NCBI GenBank assembly: GCA_903919975.1
Contig: CAIXKE010000094.1
Span: 1-64,000 of the forward strand
Direction: 5' to 3'
DNA from: Akkermansiaceae bacterium
GTDB lineage: Bacteria; Verrucomicrobiota; Verrucomicrobiia; Verrucomicrobiales; Akkermansiaceae
Length of the DNA stretch: 64,000 bases
Positions 1-7,700 of this stretch are shown here, piece by piece; within the stretch, counting starts at the first letter, position 1, and every line of letters begins with the position of its first letter. Under the pieces are notes generated by a model. That model was not told where the DNA came from. It made no database searches and worked only from the letters and a program-made list of their open reading frames with translations. A program made the translations under genes and the position numbers.

Positions 1-16
1 CGGGCGTCTCCGCCCG
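1..16. other. GC-rich perfect hairpin at window edge
   Basis: A 6-bp perfect stem (CGGGCG / CGCCCG) with a TCTC loop lies downstream of the leftward genes holA and tauE. It could be the stem of a terminator for them, but the sequence where a U-tract would fall lies outside the window, so this cannot be decided. Confidence 0.25.
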
Positions 17-89
17 GAGCCAAATTGGGTCACGCGATTTCACGGATATTGCCCGGAATTTCGGCATTGGTCAGGATGCCTAACCCCCC

Positions 90-452
90 TTATCCTTTCC
101 ACAGCAAGCGCGCGCCGAAGACGACGAGCAGGACGCCGAAGATCCGGGTGAGAGTCTGGTTGCTGAGATTCCGCATGAGGTCGGAGCCGAACCAGGCGGC
201 GATGCCCGACGCGATGCCGACGGCGGCGACGATTTTCCAGTCGATGAGATTGTTCGCGCGGGCGTTGTTGAGGGTGGCGGCGATGGCGGTGATGATGATC
301 ACGGCCATTGAGGTGGCGACCGCCTGTTTGTGTTCCAGTCCTAACAATCCGACAAAAGCCGGGACCATGACGATGCCGCCACCGACGCCGCAAAGCGCGC
401 CTAGCAATCCGGCGGCGAGGCCGATGAATACGGCGGTTATGAGGAATTTCAT
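90..452 (-). CDS. Half-length TauE/SafE-family membrane protein
   Basis: A 120-residue membrane protein of the TauE/SafE (sulfite exporter/anion permease) family. The N-terminal glycine-rich segment LLGALCGVGGGIVMVP (residues 16-31) is the family signature. About four hydrophobic segments follow, and the chain ends in a typical FGVLLVVFGARLLW segment. Known TauE proteins are about 250 residues with two repeats, so this is one repeat only. Such half-size members are thought to dimerise. The start codon overlaps the stop of holA by 4 bp (ATGA), so it is probably translationally coupled to holA. No second half is encoded immediately downstream. The substrate cannot be read from the sequence. Confidence 0.85.
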   Translation of the reverse strand: MKFLITAVFIGLAAGLLGALCGVGGGIVMVPAFVGLLGLEHKQAVATSMAVIIITAIAATLNNARANNLIDWKIVAAVGIASGIAAWFGSDLMRNLSNQTLTRIFGVLLVVFGARLLWKG

Positions 453-1615
453 CGGCGTGCGGGGGCTGGGCGGCGTGCGGCGGATTTGCGGGCGGAGGCG
501 ATTTCGACAATCAACCGATGCAGGATGAGTCGGTGATCAAGGCCGGTGGTGACGAGTGCCTGATCCGCTTTGAGGGTGGCTTCCATGATGTGTTGGAGGC
601 TGGACAACTCGAAATTGGCGGCGTTGGGGAGGGAGAGAAAGATCGGGAAAACATTCACGCCGCTGCCATCTTTTTTCTGCGGGAGCCAAGCGCGATCGTT
701 TTCCGGCAGGCGGTTGAGGGCTCCGGCGAAGGCGTTGTAACTGCCGGTGGGCGTTTTGAATCGCTCGACGATGAGTTTCGCCATGTAGAGGTTTCTAACC
801 ACGCCGATGATCGAGGCGCGCATGATGCCGATGGCGGACTCGTCCGCTTCGAGTTGCTGGTCGATGAGCTGGATGGCGCGGGTGGTGTTGCCGTTTTGGA
901 TGGCCTTGCCGGTTTCGAAAACCACGGCCGCGCGACTCAGCGGCACTAACACATTCACGTCTTCTTCGGTGATCGTGCGGCGTTCCGGGCCGAGAAATAG
1001 GTCGAGTTTTTCAAGTTCATTGCCGATTTGCTGGGATTGCTCGCCCGCCAGCATGACGAAGATCGCGAGGGCGTCCGGCTCAAAATTCAGCCCGAGTGCG
1101 CGGGCTCGTTTGGTGACGAGCGCGGCGACTTGGTCCTGCCAATCATCGCGGCTGGTATCAATGCGATCGCAGACTTGGACATCGGCGGATTTTTCGATGA
1201 ATTTCCAAAACCCCCGGCGTTTATCGACGCCTTGGGCGGTTAGAAGAAACTTCACACCGTTCGGCAGTCCGTATTCGAGACTGGCGCGCAGGCTTTCCAC
1301 GCCCGCTTCGGTGCGTTGCGAGCGGCCGGTGACGTTGTCGCCGAGGAAATTCGCGTTGCGCAGCCAGACCACCTTGTCGCCGCCGAACATCGGGATCGTT
1401 TGCAGCGCTTGGATGGTGGATGAGCAAATCTCAAACGCGGAGTCCGAGTTGTCCGCGATGCCATCGATGGTTTCGTGCGTGAACCCATCGTCGAGCCCGC
1501 CGGTGAGCTGGTTGTAAAGCGCGAGGGCTTTTTCCCGGACGAGGCCGTCATCGCTGCCGACCACCACAAAGAAATTTCCGGGGTTTTTGGATGAGGGTTT
1601 CACGTTGGCGGCCAC
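449..1615 (-). CDS. holA: DNA polymerase III delta subunit
   Basis: A 388-residue protein that loads the sliding clamp as the delta subunit of the clamp-loader complex. The N-terminal part has the HolA pattern: GSDDGLVREKA near residue 20, then LQTIPMFGGDKVVWLRNANFL near residues 70-90. The middle carries EDVNVLVPLSRAAVVFETGKAI, and the C-terminal collar domain contains the helix with DQALVTTGLDHRLILHRLIVEI. As expected for delta, there is no Walker A motif. The 45-residue C-terminal tail ends in a basic AARRPAPARR. The gene is transcribed leftward and its stop overlaps the start of the TauE-like gene. Confidence 0.9.
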   Translation of the reverse strand: MAANVKPSSKNPGNFFVVVGSDDGLVREKALALYNQLTGGLDDGFTHETIDGIADNSDSAFEICSSTIQALQTIPMFGGDKVVWLRNANFLGDNVTGRSQRTEAGVESLRASLEYGLPNGVKFLLTAQGVDKRRGFWKFIEKSADVQVCDRIDTSRDDWQDQVAALVTKRARALGLNFEPDALAIFVMLAGEQSQQIGNELEKLDLFLGPERRTITEEDVNVLVPLSRAAVVFETGKAIQNGNTTRAIQLIDQQLEADESAIGIMRASIIGVVRNLYMAKLIVERFKTPTGSYNAFAGALNRLPENDRAWLPQKKDGSGVNVFPIFLSLPNAANFELSSLQHIMEATLKADQALVTTGLDHRLILHRLIVEIASARKSAARRPAPARR

Positions 1616-1684
1616 AGGAGGGTGTTATCGGGATGCGGCGCGGACTGCAAGCGCCGGAAGATTGAGGTATAAAAACTTGGCGGT

Positions 1685-2215
1685 TCATTCTTCCAAATCG
1701 ATGATCTCGCCAGCGCCCCGTTCGAGCTTCTTCCGTTCGCGGGCTTCGCGGAAAAAACTCTGCAACAGGTAAACGCATTCCTCGCCGAGCACGCCGGACG
1801 TCACGTCGCAGCGGTGGTTGAGTGGCGGATTCGCTTCCAGCAGGTTGATCCATCCACCGGCCGCGCCGCCCTTGGGATCCGGACACCCGAACACCACGCG
1901 CTCCGGGCGGCAATGCACGATCGCCCCCGCACACATCGGGCAGGGCTCCTTGGTGACGTAAAGCGTGCATTTTTCCAAGCGCCAGTCACCGAGCGCTTCC
2001 TGAGCGGCGGTGAGCGCGAGCATTTCCGCATGGGCGGTGGCGTCCTTGAGCGTCTCGACCTGGTTCCATGCCCGGGCGATGATCCGGCCCTCGCGGACGA
2101 TCACCGCTCCGCACGGAACCTCTCCGGCCGCGTATGCCTTGCGTGCTTCCCGCAGCGCTTGGCCCATGAAATAGGCGTCACTGTGCAGGTCAATGATCGG
2201 TTCGGTGTCGTCCAC
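1685..2215 (-). CDS. tadA: tRNA-specific adenosine deaminase (TadA)
   Basis: Converts adenosine 34 to inosine in the anticodon of tRNA-Arg(ACG). Zinc-site motifs are present: HAEM (zinc His and catalytic Glu) followed by PCPMCAGAI (the two zinc cysteines). The N-terminal core has AGEVPCGAVIVREGR. I chose a GTG start at 2215 (176 residues) because the helix ahead of the first ATG (2167) fits the family. An in-frame ORF extends to 2326, but its extra residues (Arg/Ala/Gly rich) do not look like TadA. Neither start has a good ribosome-binding site. It is monocistronic, divergent from the Hsp20 gene at 2373. Confidence 0.88.
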   Translation of the reverse strand: MDDTEPIIDLHSDAYFMGQALREARKAYAAGEVPCGAVIVREGRIIARAWNQVETLKDATAHAEMLALTAAQEALGDWRLEKCTLYVTKEPCPMCAGAIVHCRPERVVFGCPDPKGGAAGGWINLLEANPPLNHRCDVTSGVLGEECVYLLQSFFREARERKKLERGAGEIIDLEE

Positions 2216-2372
2216 GCCCGATGGGTAATGGAGGAACGCGCGCGATGCACGCGGATTTGCGGTCAATTCGTACGGCCCGCCCCACCACCCCGCGTACCCC
2301 CGACGAGCGAATCCACGGATTTTCAATGCCGGTGAAGCGGGCTAGCGTCGGATCAGTTCACAAACGCCCCCC

Positions 2373-3350
2373 ATGAAAACCGCATCCCCGCGTCAGTCCT
2401 GTCTTCGTCACCGCGCTGTGTCTTTCGTCATCGGTGCGCTCATCGCCTTGCCGCCGCTCACGATGGCAGCTGAGGATGATAAATCATTTCCGGAAAACGT
2501 GATTGAGAAAACCAAGCAGCTTCAAAACCGGATGTCGGGGATGTTTCGGGATACCTGGAGTGAGCTTCGGGATTCGATTGATGCCAAAAATCGTGTGGGA
2601 CATTCGTTGTCCACGGCCTCCGTCGATGTGCGCGAGCAAAATAGCGGTTACACGGTGCGGGTCAGTTTACCGGGCCGGGATATTGAGAAAACGGAAGTCG
2701 GAATGGTCAATGGCAAGCACCTGCGGATTTTTGCGCCGGCCAATGGGAAATCCGGCCCCTACGAACAAATTGTGATACTCGATCGCCTGGCGCCCGGAGC
2801 GAAACCCGACGTCGAGAAACGGTCGGGCGAGCATCTGATCATCATACATCTTTCCAAGACACCGGATGCGGCGGAAACCGCGCCGGAATCCAGGGAAACA
2901 CCGCCGAAGCCCTTGATGGCTCCTCCGGATCGTTGGGATCGCGACATCCTCGCGCGCATGGAACGCATGCGCCGTGAGATGGATGAGATCTTCCAGCAAT
3001 CGGTCAAGGACTTCGGCGATGTTCCTGATTTCAAGGATCTCTTCGATCATTCCCGCTTCGGTTCCTCCGTTGAGTTGCAGGAGGAGGATGGCAACTACGT
3101 TGTGCGTGCCTACCTGCCGGACCGCGCCGCGGAGGATGTCAAAGTCACCATCGAGAACGGCCGGATTCTCAACATCGAGGCCAAGGCTGAGGAGCGTGCC
3201 GACCAAGAAGGCGAGGGAATGGTGATCAAACGCAAATCGCACTACTTGCAGCAACTCACTTTGCCCGGTCCGATCGATGCGGGCGGCCTCAAGGTGGACC
3301 GCAAGGAAGGTTTGCTTGTCATCACCGTGCCAAAGAAAACCAAGGATTAA
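2373..3350 (+). CDS. Exported tandem small heat-shock (Hsp20) protein
   Basis: A 325-residue protein with a signal peptide (basic start, hydrophobic residues 15-31, likely cleavage after TMA at about 32). It has two alpha-crystallin-like domains: residues about 82-161 and about 232-321. The first ends in GEHLIIIHLSK. The second has GNYVVRAYLPD and the canonical GLLVITVPKKTK C-terminal strand. The linker contains a charged coiled coil (residues 185-212, RMERMRREMDEIFQQ). Small heat-shock proteins are usually cytoplasmic single-domain holdases, so a secreted, duplicated version suggests an envelope chaperone. The first domain is more diverged. Intergenic gaps on both sides suggest its own promoter. 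Confidence 0.8.
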   Translation: MKTASPRQSCLRHRAVSFVIGALIALPPLTMAAEDDKSFPENVIEKTKQLQNRMSGMFRDTWSELRDSIDAKNRVGHSLSTASVDVREQNSGYTVRVSLPGRDIEKTEVGMVNGKHLRIFAPANGKSGPYEQIVILDRLAPGAKPDVEKRSGEHLIIIHLSKTPDAAETAPESRETPPKPLMAPPDRWDRDILARMERMRREMDEIFQQSVKDFGDVPDFKDLFDHSRFGSSVELQEEDGNYVVRAYLPDRAAEDVKVTIENGRILNIEAKAEERADQEGEGMVIKRKSHYLQQLTLPGPIDAGGLKVDRKEGLLVITVPKKTKD

Positions 3351-3434
3351 CGAGGTCACACATCGTCAGAAAAAGTCATGGCGTTACGCGCCGGATTCAG
3401 CTGGTTTCCATGGTGGATCTCACCCTGAATCGCC

Positions 3435-3935
3435 ATGAAATCAAGCCCTGAAAGTCTATCCGAACTTGCCCGCAAGATCGCGTTATCCGAAGTCAAACTT
3501 CAGCGTCTCGGATGGGAAATCGAGGAGATCGGCCAGCCTGCTGCGCACGAGTTGCAGCGGCGGCTGGACGTGCTGCGGATTGAAGAAAACGCGTTGAAGC
3601 GCAATCTCGCCGAGTTGGTGAACATGGAAGACCCGAATTCCGTGCGGATGGAAAAACTGGAGGCCTTGCTCCTCCACATCCAGAGCGAGGAGAATTCGGT
3701 GCTGCACGATGCGGATTTTCTGCATCAATCGCCGCCGACCTCGGCGGAGTTTGCAGCGAAGGCGGGGGCCGGCCTCGTGGATCTTTGCCTGCGGGGGATC
3801 AAGCGGGTGATTGGCGACCATCATCCTCTCGGGATGTCGGCTTTTGTGAATCACAGCCGCGAAAACCTACAGAGTCTCTATGGCTTGGATGAGACGCAGG
3901 CGGACCATGAAGCCGCAGGATCTAGCGATGCTTGA
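3435..3935 (+). CDS. Hypothetical protein with N-terminal coiled coil
   Basis: A 166-residue soluble protein of unknown function. Residues 5-60 are strongly helical and charged (heptad-like, EVKLQRLGWEIEEIG and RRLDVLRIEENALKRNLAEL), indicating a coiled coil. The C-terminal half is mixed and ends with acidic residues. No signal peptide or known motif was recognised. It lies 85 bp after the Hsp20 gene in the same direction and could share its transcript, but nothing else supports a functional link. Confidence 0.6.
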   Translation: MKSSPESLSELARKIALSEVKLQRLGWEIEEIGQPAAHELQRRLDVLRIEENALKRNLAELVNMEDPNSVRMEKLEALLLHIQSEENSVLHDADFLHQSPPTSAEFAAKAGAGLVDLCLRGIKRVIGDHHPLGMSAFVNHSRENLQSLYGLDETQADHEAAGSSDA

Positions 3936-4019
3936 GTTTCTAGAGCCCAGCCACCGCATGCCATTGTCGGCGAGCAGGACAGGGGTTGCGCTTTGCTGAA
4001 AATTTGCGAGATTTAACCG

Positions 4020-4994
4020 ATGCTCCATCGGTTCCTCGGAAAATTAGTGATCATGGCTGCATGTGCTTTGTTGCCGTGCATGACGGGTTGTGGTCCCCAG
4101 ACCACGATGGTCTATTATCCGAAAGCCGCCGGGGCCAAGGGTGAGACGTTTGGCTACCGGAAATGGATTTCCGACAAAATCGAGCCGGACGTGGTTCTGA
4201 TCGGCATTCACGGGTTTTGTGGGGCGTCGATCGATTACGCCAACCTCGGCGAAAATCTGCTCGAACACCAACCCAAGACCGGGCTCTACGCTTATGAAGT
4301 GCGCGGACAAGGCAGTGATCCGATCATCGCGCGGCGCGGCGACATCGGCGATCCCAAGGACTGGTATCGTGATTTGTTCGCCTTCACCCAGCTCGTGCGG
4401 GAGCGCCACCCGGATGCCAAAGTCGTTTGGTTCGGCGAGAGCATGGGGGCTTTGATCGCCGCCCATGCATGGCGCGAGGCTCCTGATAACGATCCGCCAT
4501 GCGATGGTTTGGTGTTGTCCTCGCCGATTGTGCGTTTCCGCGATGACATTCCGGCGTGGACTCCGGGTTTGGTGCAAATCGCCGCGACGACCTTGCCGCT
4601 GGCGCGCGTTTCGCTGGAGGCGCTCTCGGGCGGGCAGGAAGTGCAGATGACCCAAAAATCTGTCCATGGTGAGCAGGTGAAAAAGAATCCTTACCATGTC
4701 GAGCAGCACACGCTGAGGATGATTGGTGCGCTTGCGCGGTTGATCAACGGCATGAACGCCTGCGCGGCGGAACTTGAGTCGCCGGTGCTCGTGTTGCATG
4801 GCGGTCAGGATTTTTTCAACAACGACTCGGACGTCCGTGGCTTAGTCGCGAGGATTCCATCGAGCACATCGAAGACCTATCGGAATTACCCGAAAGCCTA
4901 CCATTTGTTGATGTATGACGAGCAAAACGAGGTGATTTTTCGGGATGTCCGGCGATGGGTGGATCGATTGCGGCACAATCGATTGAAAAATTAA
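4020..4994 (+). CDS. Lipoprotein alpha/beta hydrolase (lysophospholipase-like)
   Basis: A 324-residue putative lipoprotein. A hydrophobic signal (residues 7-22) ends in a lipobox-like CMTGC with Cys about 24. The alpha/beta hydrolase fold follows: the oxyanion region is LIGIHGFCG (about 61-69), the nucleophile elbow is GESMGAL, the likely acid is in VLVLHGGQDFF, and the C-terminal catalytic His is in KAYHLLMYDE. This resembles monoacylglycerol lipase/lysophospholipase proteins. The substrate is not known. The gene is followed 82 bp later by rpmB. Confidence 0.82.
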   Translation: MLHRFLGKLVIMAACALLPCMTGCGPQTTMVYYPKAAGAKGETFGYRKWISDKIEPDVVLIGIHGFCGASIDYANLGENLLEHQPKTGLYAYEVRGQGSDPIIARRGDIGDPKDWYRDLFAFTQLVRERHPDAKVVWFGESMGALIAAHAWREAPDNDPPCDGLVLSSPIVRFRDDIPAWTPGLVQIAATTLPLARVSLEALSGGQEVQMTQKSVHGEQVKKNPYHVEQHTLRMIGALARLINGMNACAAELESPVLVLHGGQDFFNNDSDVRGLVARIPSSTSKTYRNYPKAYHLLMYDEQNEVIFRDVRRWVDRLRHNRLKN

Positions 4995-5076
4995 TCACGA
5001 AAGCGGCAGGATTCGTCTTGACGGGTTGGAAGCCGCAGCCATTCTTCGCGCCCCGCAACCCCACAAATTTTTTATT

Positions 5077-5340
5077 ATGGCCCGTATTTGCAGTATTAGA
5101 GGAACCCGCGTCCGCTCCGGCGGCAGAATCCACCGTTCCGGTTTGGCCAAGAAAAAGGGCGGTATCGGTCGTCACGTCACGAAAGTGGTGAAGCGCACCG
5201 TTTCCCCTAATCTTCAAACCAAGCGCATTTGGGTTCCAGAACTCGGAATTTACGTCCGCCTGAAGCTCAGCTGCCGCGCGCTGAAGACTATCAACAAGAA
5301 TGGTGCTTTCACCACGCTCAAGAAGGCCGGCATTCTCTGA
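5077..5340 (+). CDS. rpmB: Ribosomal protein bL28
   Basis: An 87-residue basic protein of the large ribosomal subunit. The family core SPNLQTKRIWVPELG (middle) and an N-terminal MARICSIRGTRV segment identify bL28. I chose ATG 5077 because L28 starts directly at M-A/S-R-x-C. The longer ORF from 5026 adds a non-conserved leader. A strong intrinsic terminator follows within 60 bp, consistent with a single-gene transcript. Confidence 0.92.
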   Translation: MARICSIRGTRVRSGGRIHRSGLAKKKGGIGRHVTKVVKRTVSPNLQTKRIWVPELGIYVRLKLSCRALKTINKNGAFTTLKKAGIL

Positions 5341-5375
5341 GATCCGTCTCTGGTTTCACCAAGTTTCAAAGTCAG

Positions 5376-5409
5376 CGGCCCCGTGGAAACACCGGGGCCG
5401 TTTGCTTTT
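5376..5409 (+). terminator. Rho-independent terminator of rpmB
   Basis: An 8-bp perfect stem (CGGCCCCG 5376-5383 with CGGGGCCG 5393-5400) and a 9-nt loop are followed directly by TTTGCTTTT. It lies between the convergent rpmB and the leftward gene ending at 5420. Confidence 0.88.
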
Positions 5410-5419
5410 CCCCGGAGGA

Positions 5420-6700
5420 TCACTCGATCATGCAAGGGATCAGGACGCCGTCGCTCATGCCGTGGATTTTCTTCTTATCAGCCGGCACCAAGGTGGCCAG
5501 ACAGCCGCCGAAGCTGGTGACTCCCGCATCGTTGGTGAAGAAATACGGGCACAACCGGGCGCGGCCCCGCATGATTTCCACCGAGCCGTCATCGCGGAAA
5601 ACCGGGTGATCGATCAGGCGGCCTTCCCGGAATTCCTGGAGGATCCACGGTTGTGCGGCGGATTGATCCAAGGCCGTGCGCAAGCGCTCGGCCCACTCCG
5701 GGCCCGGCAGATCGTGGCCGATGAACACGCCGCGCGATCCCCAGGCGGTTTCGTGAAAGCCGGAGACCTTGAGAACGAGCTCGCGGTCTTTTTGGCTGAA
5801 ACGGGCGACATCGTCCCACGAATGCGCATCCAACCGCGGTAGCGCCGCGTGGGGCGGTAATGGGGTGGGATCAATGACCCAGCCGAAGGGTACCAACTCG
5901 CGCAGGCGCTTGAGGTGATTGCCGCGCAAGGTCTGCTCCCAGATGGGCTTCAAAGCGGGCGCCCACAACAGCGCCAACCAGAGTTTGTCCTCCAAATGGG
6001 GTTTGAACGGCGGTGTGATTTGAATTTCTCCGCGTGTCGCAGCCTCGGCGAGGTCTTTTGCGGCGGGCACCGATTGCCAATCGAAAAGCTCGAAAAACCG
6101 ATAGAGTGCCCGCTGGTCCGGGGCGTATGCTTCGGCGGCGACCACATTCCACGCATCGCCCAATTTGCCCGTCAGCCATTCCATTTCCGGCCGATAGTCT
6201 CCCGATTCCTGAGAAACGAGCACCGATCCGCCATCCGGCAGCAGCGATTTAAAACCTTCGATCATCCCGTTCGGGCCGCCGAGCACCTCGAATCCGGCTT
6301 TCGAATAAACTTGGGCGAGCCATGCCGCCACGCCGATCCCCCCCGGGACGCTATCGAGCTCGGTCATGGCGAAGCCGCGTTCGGTGAGGATGAGGTCCGG
6401 GCGAATGACCCGCGGGAACTGAGCCACGGTGGCATGCTGGCGTTGCAGCGCGGTCATCCATGGCGGCTTCCCTGCGTCGAGCAATTCCGCGAGCCAGTCG
6501 GGGAGTTTGCCTGCCGCGCTGCGGCGGTAGAGCATGTCGCATGCTTGTTGGAATCGCGCCAGCGGGTGGCCGAGCGCCATCATCTGAAGGGCTTCCGCAC
6601 GGCTGAGCTTCAACGGTTCCGGCGACCAACGCCACGCGCCTCCACCAAACAACCCGCCGTCTGGTAGGCCGTCGCGTAATTCAGATAGACTCAATCCCAT
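5420..6700 (-). CDS. Putative ATP-grasp-like protein, function unknown
   Basis: A 426-residue soluble protein. The segment RPDLILTERGFAMTELDSVP followed by GGIGVAAWL (about residues 99-128) and the C-terminal RELVLKVSGFHETAWGSRGV resemble the substrate and ATP regions of glutathionylspermidine-synthase-like, circularly permuted ATP-grasp proteins. The C-terminal part has ILQEFREGRLIDHPVF, which fits an ATP-grasp strand. I do not recognise a specific enzyme. It stands alone, convergent with rpmB and followed upstream by a 150-bp gap before the oxidase operon. The assignment to ATP-grasp is an inference from these motifs. Confidence 0.55.
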   Translation of the reverse strand: MGLSLSELRDGLPDGGLFGGGAWRWSPEPLKLSRAEALQMMALGHPLARFQQACDMLYRRSAAGKLPDWLAELLDAGKPPWMTALQRQHATVAQFPRVIRPDLILTERGFAMTELDSVPGGIGVAAWLAQVYSKAGFEVLGGPNGMIEGFKSLLPDGGSVLVSQESGDYRPEMEWLTGKLGDAWNVVAAEAYAPDQRALYRFFELFDWQSVPAAKDLAEAATRGEIQITPPFKPHLEDKLWLALLWAPALKPIWEQTLRGNHLKRLRELVPFGWVIDPTPLPPHAALPRLDAHSWDDVARFSQKDRELVLKVSGFHETAWGSRGVFIGHDLPGPEWAERLRTALDQSAAQPWILQEFREGRLIDHPVFRDDGSVEIMRGRARLCPYFFTNDAGVTSFGGCLATLVPADKKKIHGMSDGVLIPCMIE

Positions 6701-6854
6701 GCCGCGCCCAACTTCGACGCCACAGGCCCGCTTGCCAAGCGGGATTCATGGATAAAACGGCATTCCTTCAGTTTCCTCAGTGGTGCTCAGTGTTTCAGTG
6801 GTGAAAAATCGCCCATTGGTTATCAACGCCTTACAAATGACTTCCTCGGGAGGC

Positions 6855-7490
6855 TTATTTGGCGGGGATGTCTTTGAAATCTTCGGGCAGTTTGGCAATC
6901 AGGTAAGCGGTGACTTCGGCGACCTTTTTGGGGCCGAGAGTTTGGCCCCAGGCCTGCATTTTCGCGCCATTGTGGCCGCTGCTCTCCGGCGGTGAGCCTA
7001 CGTTGATGAGCTTGAAAAGGTCCATCGGTTTGCTTCCGAATTTCCATTGGTGGTCGTTGAGCGGCAAGCCGGGAAGCGGGACTTTGTTGCCGCCCGCACT
7101 GATGGTGGCGCTGAGGTCCGCACCGTGGCAGGCGGTGCAGTTGGTGAGGTAGGTGACTTCACCGGCGGAGACGACTTCCGGTTTGGTGGCCCATTCGTGC
7201 ACCAAGGTCGAGTCATCGAGGGTCGCGAGGGTTTTCTCAAGCTCAGCGGCTTTCGCTTGTTGGACGGCGACGATTTCCTGCTTCACGCGTTCCTGCGGGG
7301 TGCGGAAGAAATCGGTGTAATAATAAACGCCCCAGTGGATGACAAACCAAACGATGGCACCATAGAAGGTGAACAACCACCAGTTCGGCAGTTTCTGATC
7401 GTATTCCTGAATGCCGTCGTATTCGTGTTCGCGTAGGATGATCTCACCTTCTTCTTTGGCGAAATGTCCGCGTTTTGGTTCTTGGCTCAT
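6855..7490 (-). CDS. ccoP: cbb3-type cytochrome oxidase subunit III, single haem
   Basis: A 211-residue subunit that passes electrons to the oxidase core. The N-terminal cytoplasmic part has EYDGIQEYDQKLPNWW (CcoP signature), one membrane helix spans about 38-57, and a periplasmic cytochrome c domain has CTACH at 118-122 and a candidate Met ligand in KMQAWG (Met 178). Classical CcoP carries two haem-c domains and about 300 residues. This one has a single domain. It is the last gene of the leftward operon ccoS-ccoNO-ccoQ-ccoP and starts 6 bp after ccoQ. Confidence 0.92.
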   Translation of the reverse strand: MSQEPKRGHFAKEEGEIILREHEYDGIQEYDQKLPNWWLFTFYGAIVWFVIHWGVYYYTDFFRTPQERVKQEIVAVQQAKAAELEKTLATLDDSTLVHEWATKPEVVSAGEVTYLTNCTACHGADLSATISAGGNKVPLPGLPLNDHQWKFGSKPMDLFKLINVGSPPESSGHNGAKMQAWGQTLGPKKVAEVTAYLIAKLPEDFKDIPAK

Positions 7491-7496
7491 GGAGTG

Positions 7497-7676
7497 TTAG
7501 GATGGTGGGTTGGCGTCGGAATTCTCTTCAAGCGGCAAGGCCGCAAGGCGGGTGCGTTCGGCTTTGTCGAGCCGCATCGCGCGGATGGTCACGAAGACGA
7601 ACACCGTCGCAAAAATGAAGAATGAGATGAATGGGATGATGTGGGCCCAATCTTCGATAAACATGCGTTTGAACAT
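7497..7676 (-). CDS. ccoQ: CcoQ-like small membrane subunit
   Basis: A 59-residue single-span protein starting MFKRMFIEDWAHIIPFISFF, with a transmembrane helix at about 12-33 and a charged cytoplasmic tail (MRLDKAERTRLAALP). Position between ccoNO and ccoP, size and topology match CcoQ (FixQ), which stabilises the cbb3 complex. The primary sequence alone is too short for a firm match. Confidence 0.75.
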   Translation of the reverse strand: MFKRMFIEDWAHIIPFISFFIFATVFVFVTIRAMRLDKAERTRLAALPLEENSDANPPS

Positions 7677-7700
7677 GGCGATAGAGGATGGGTGAAGGAG

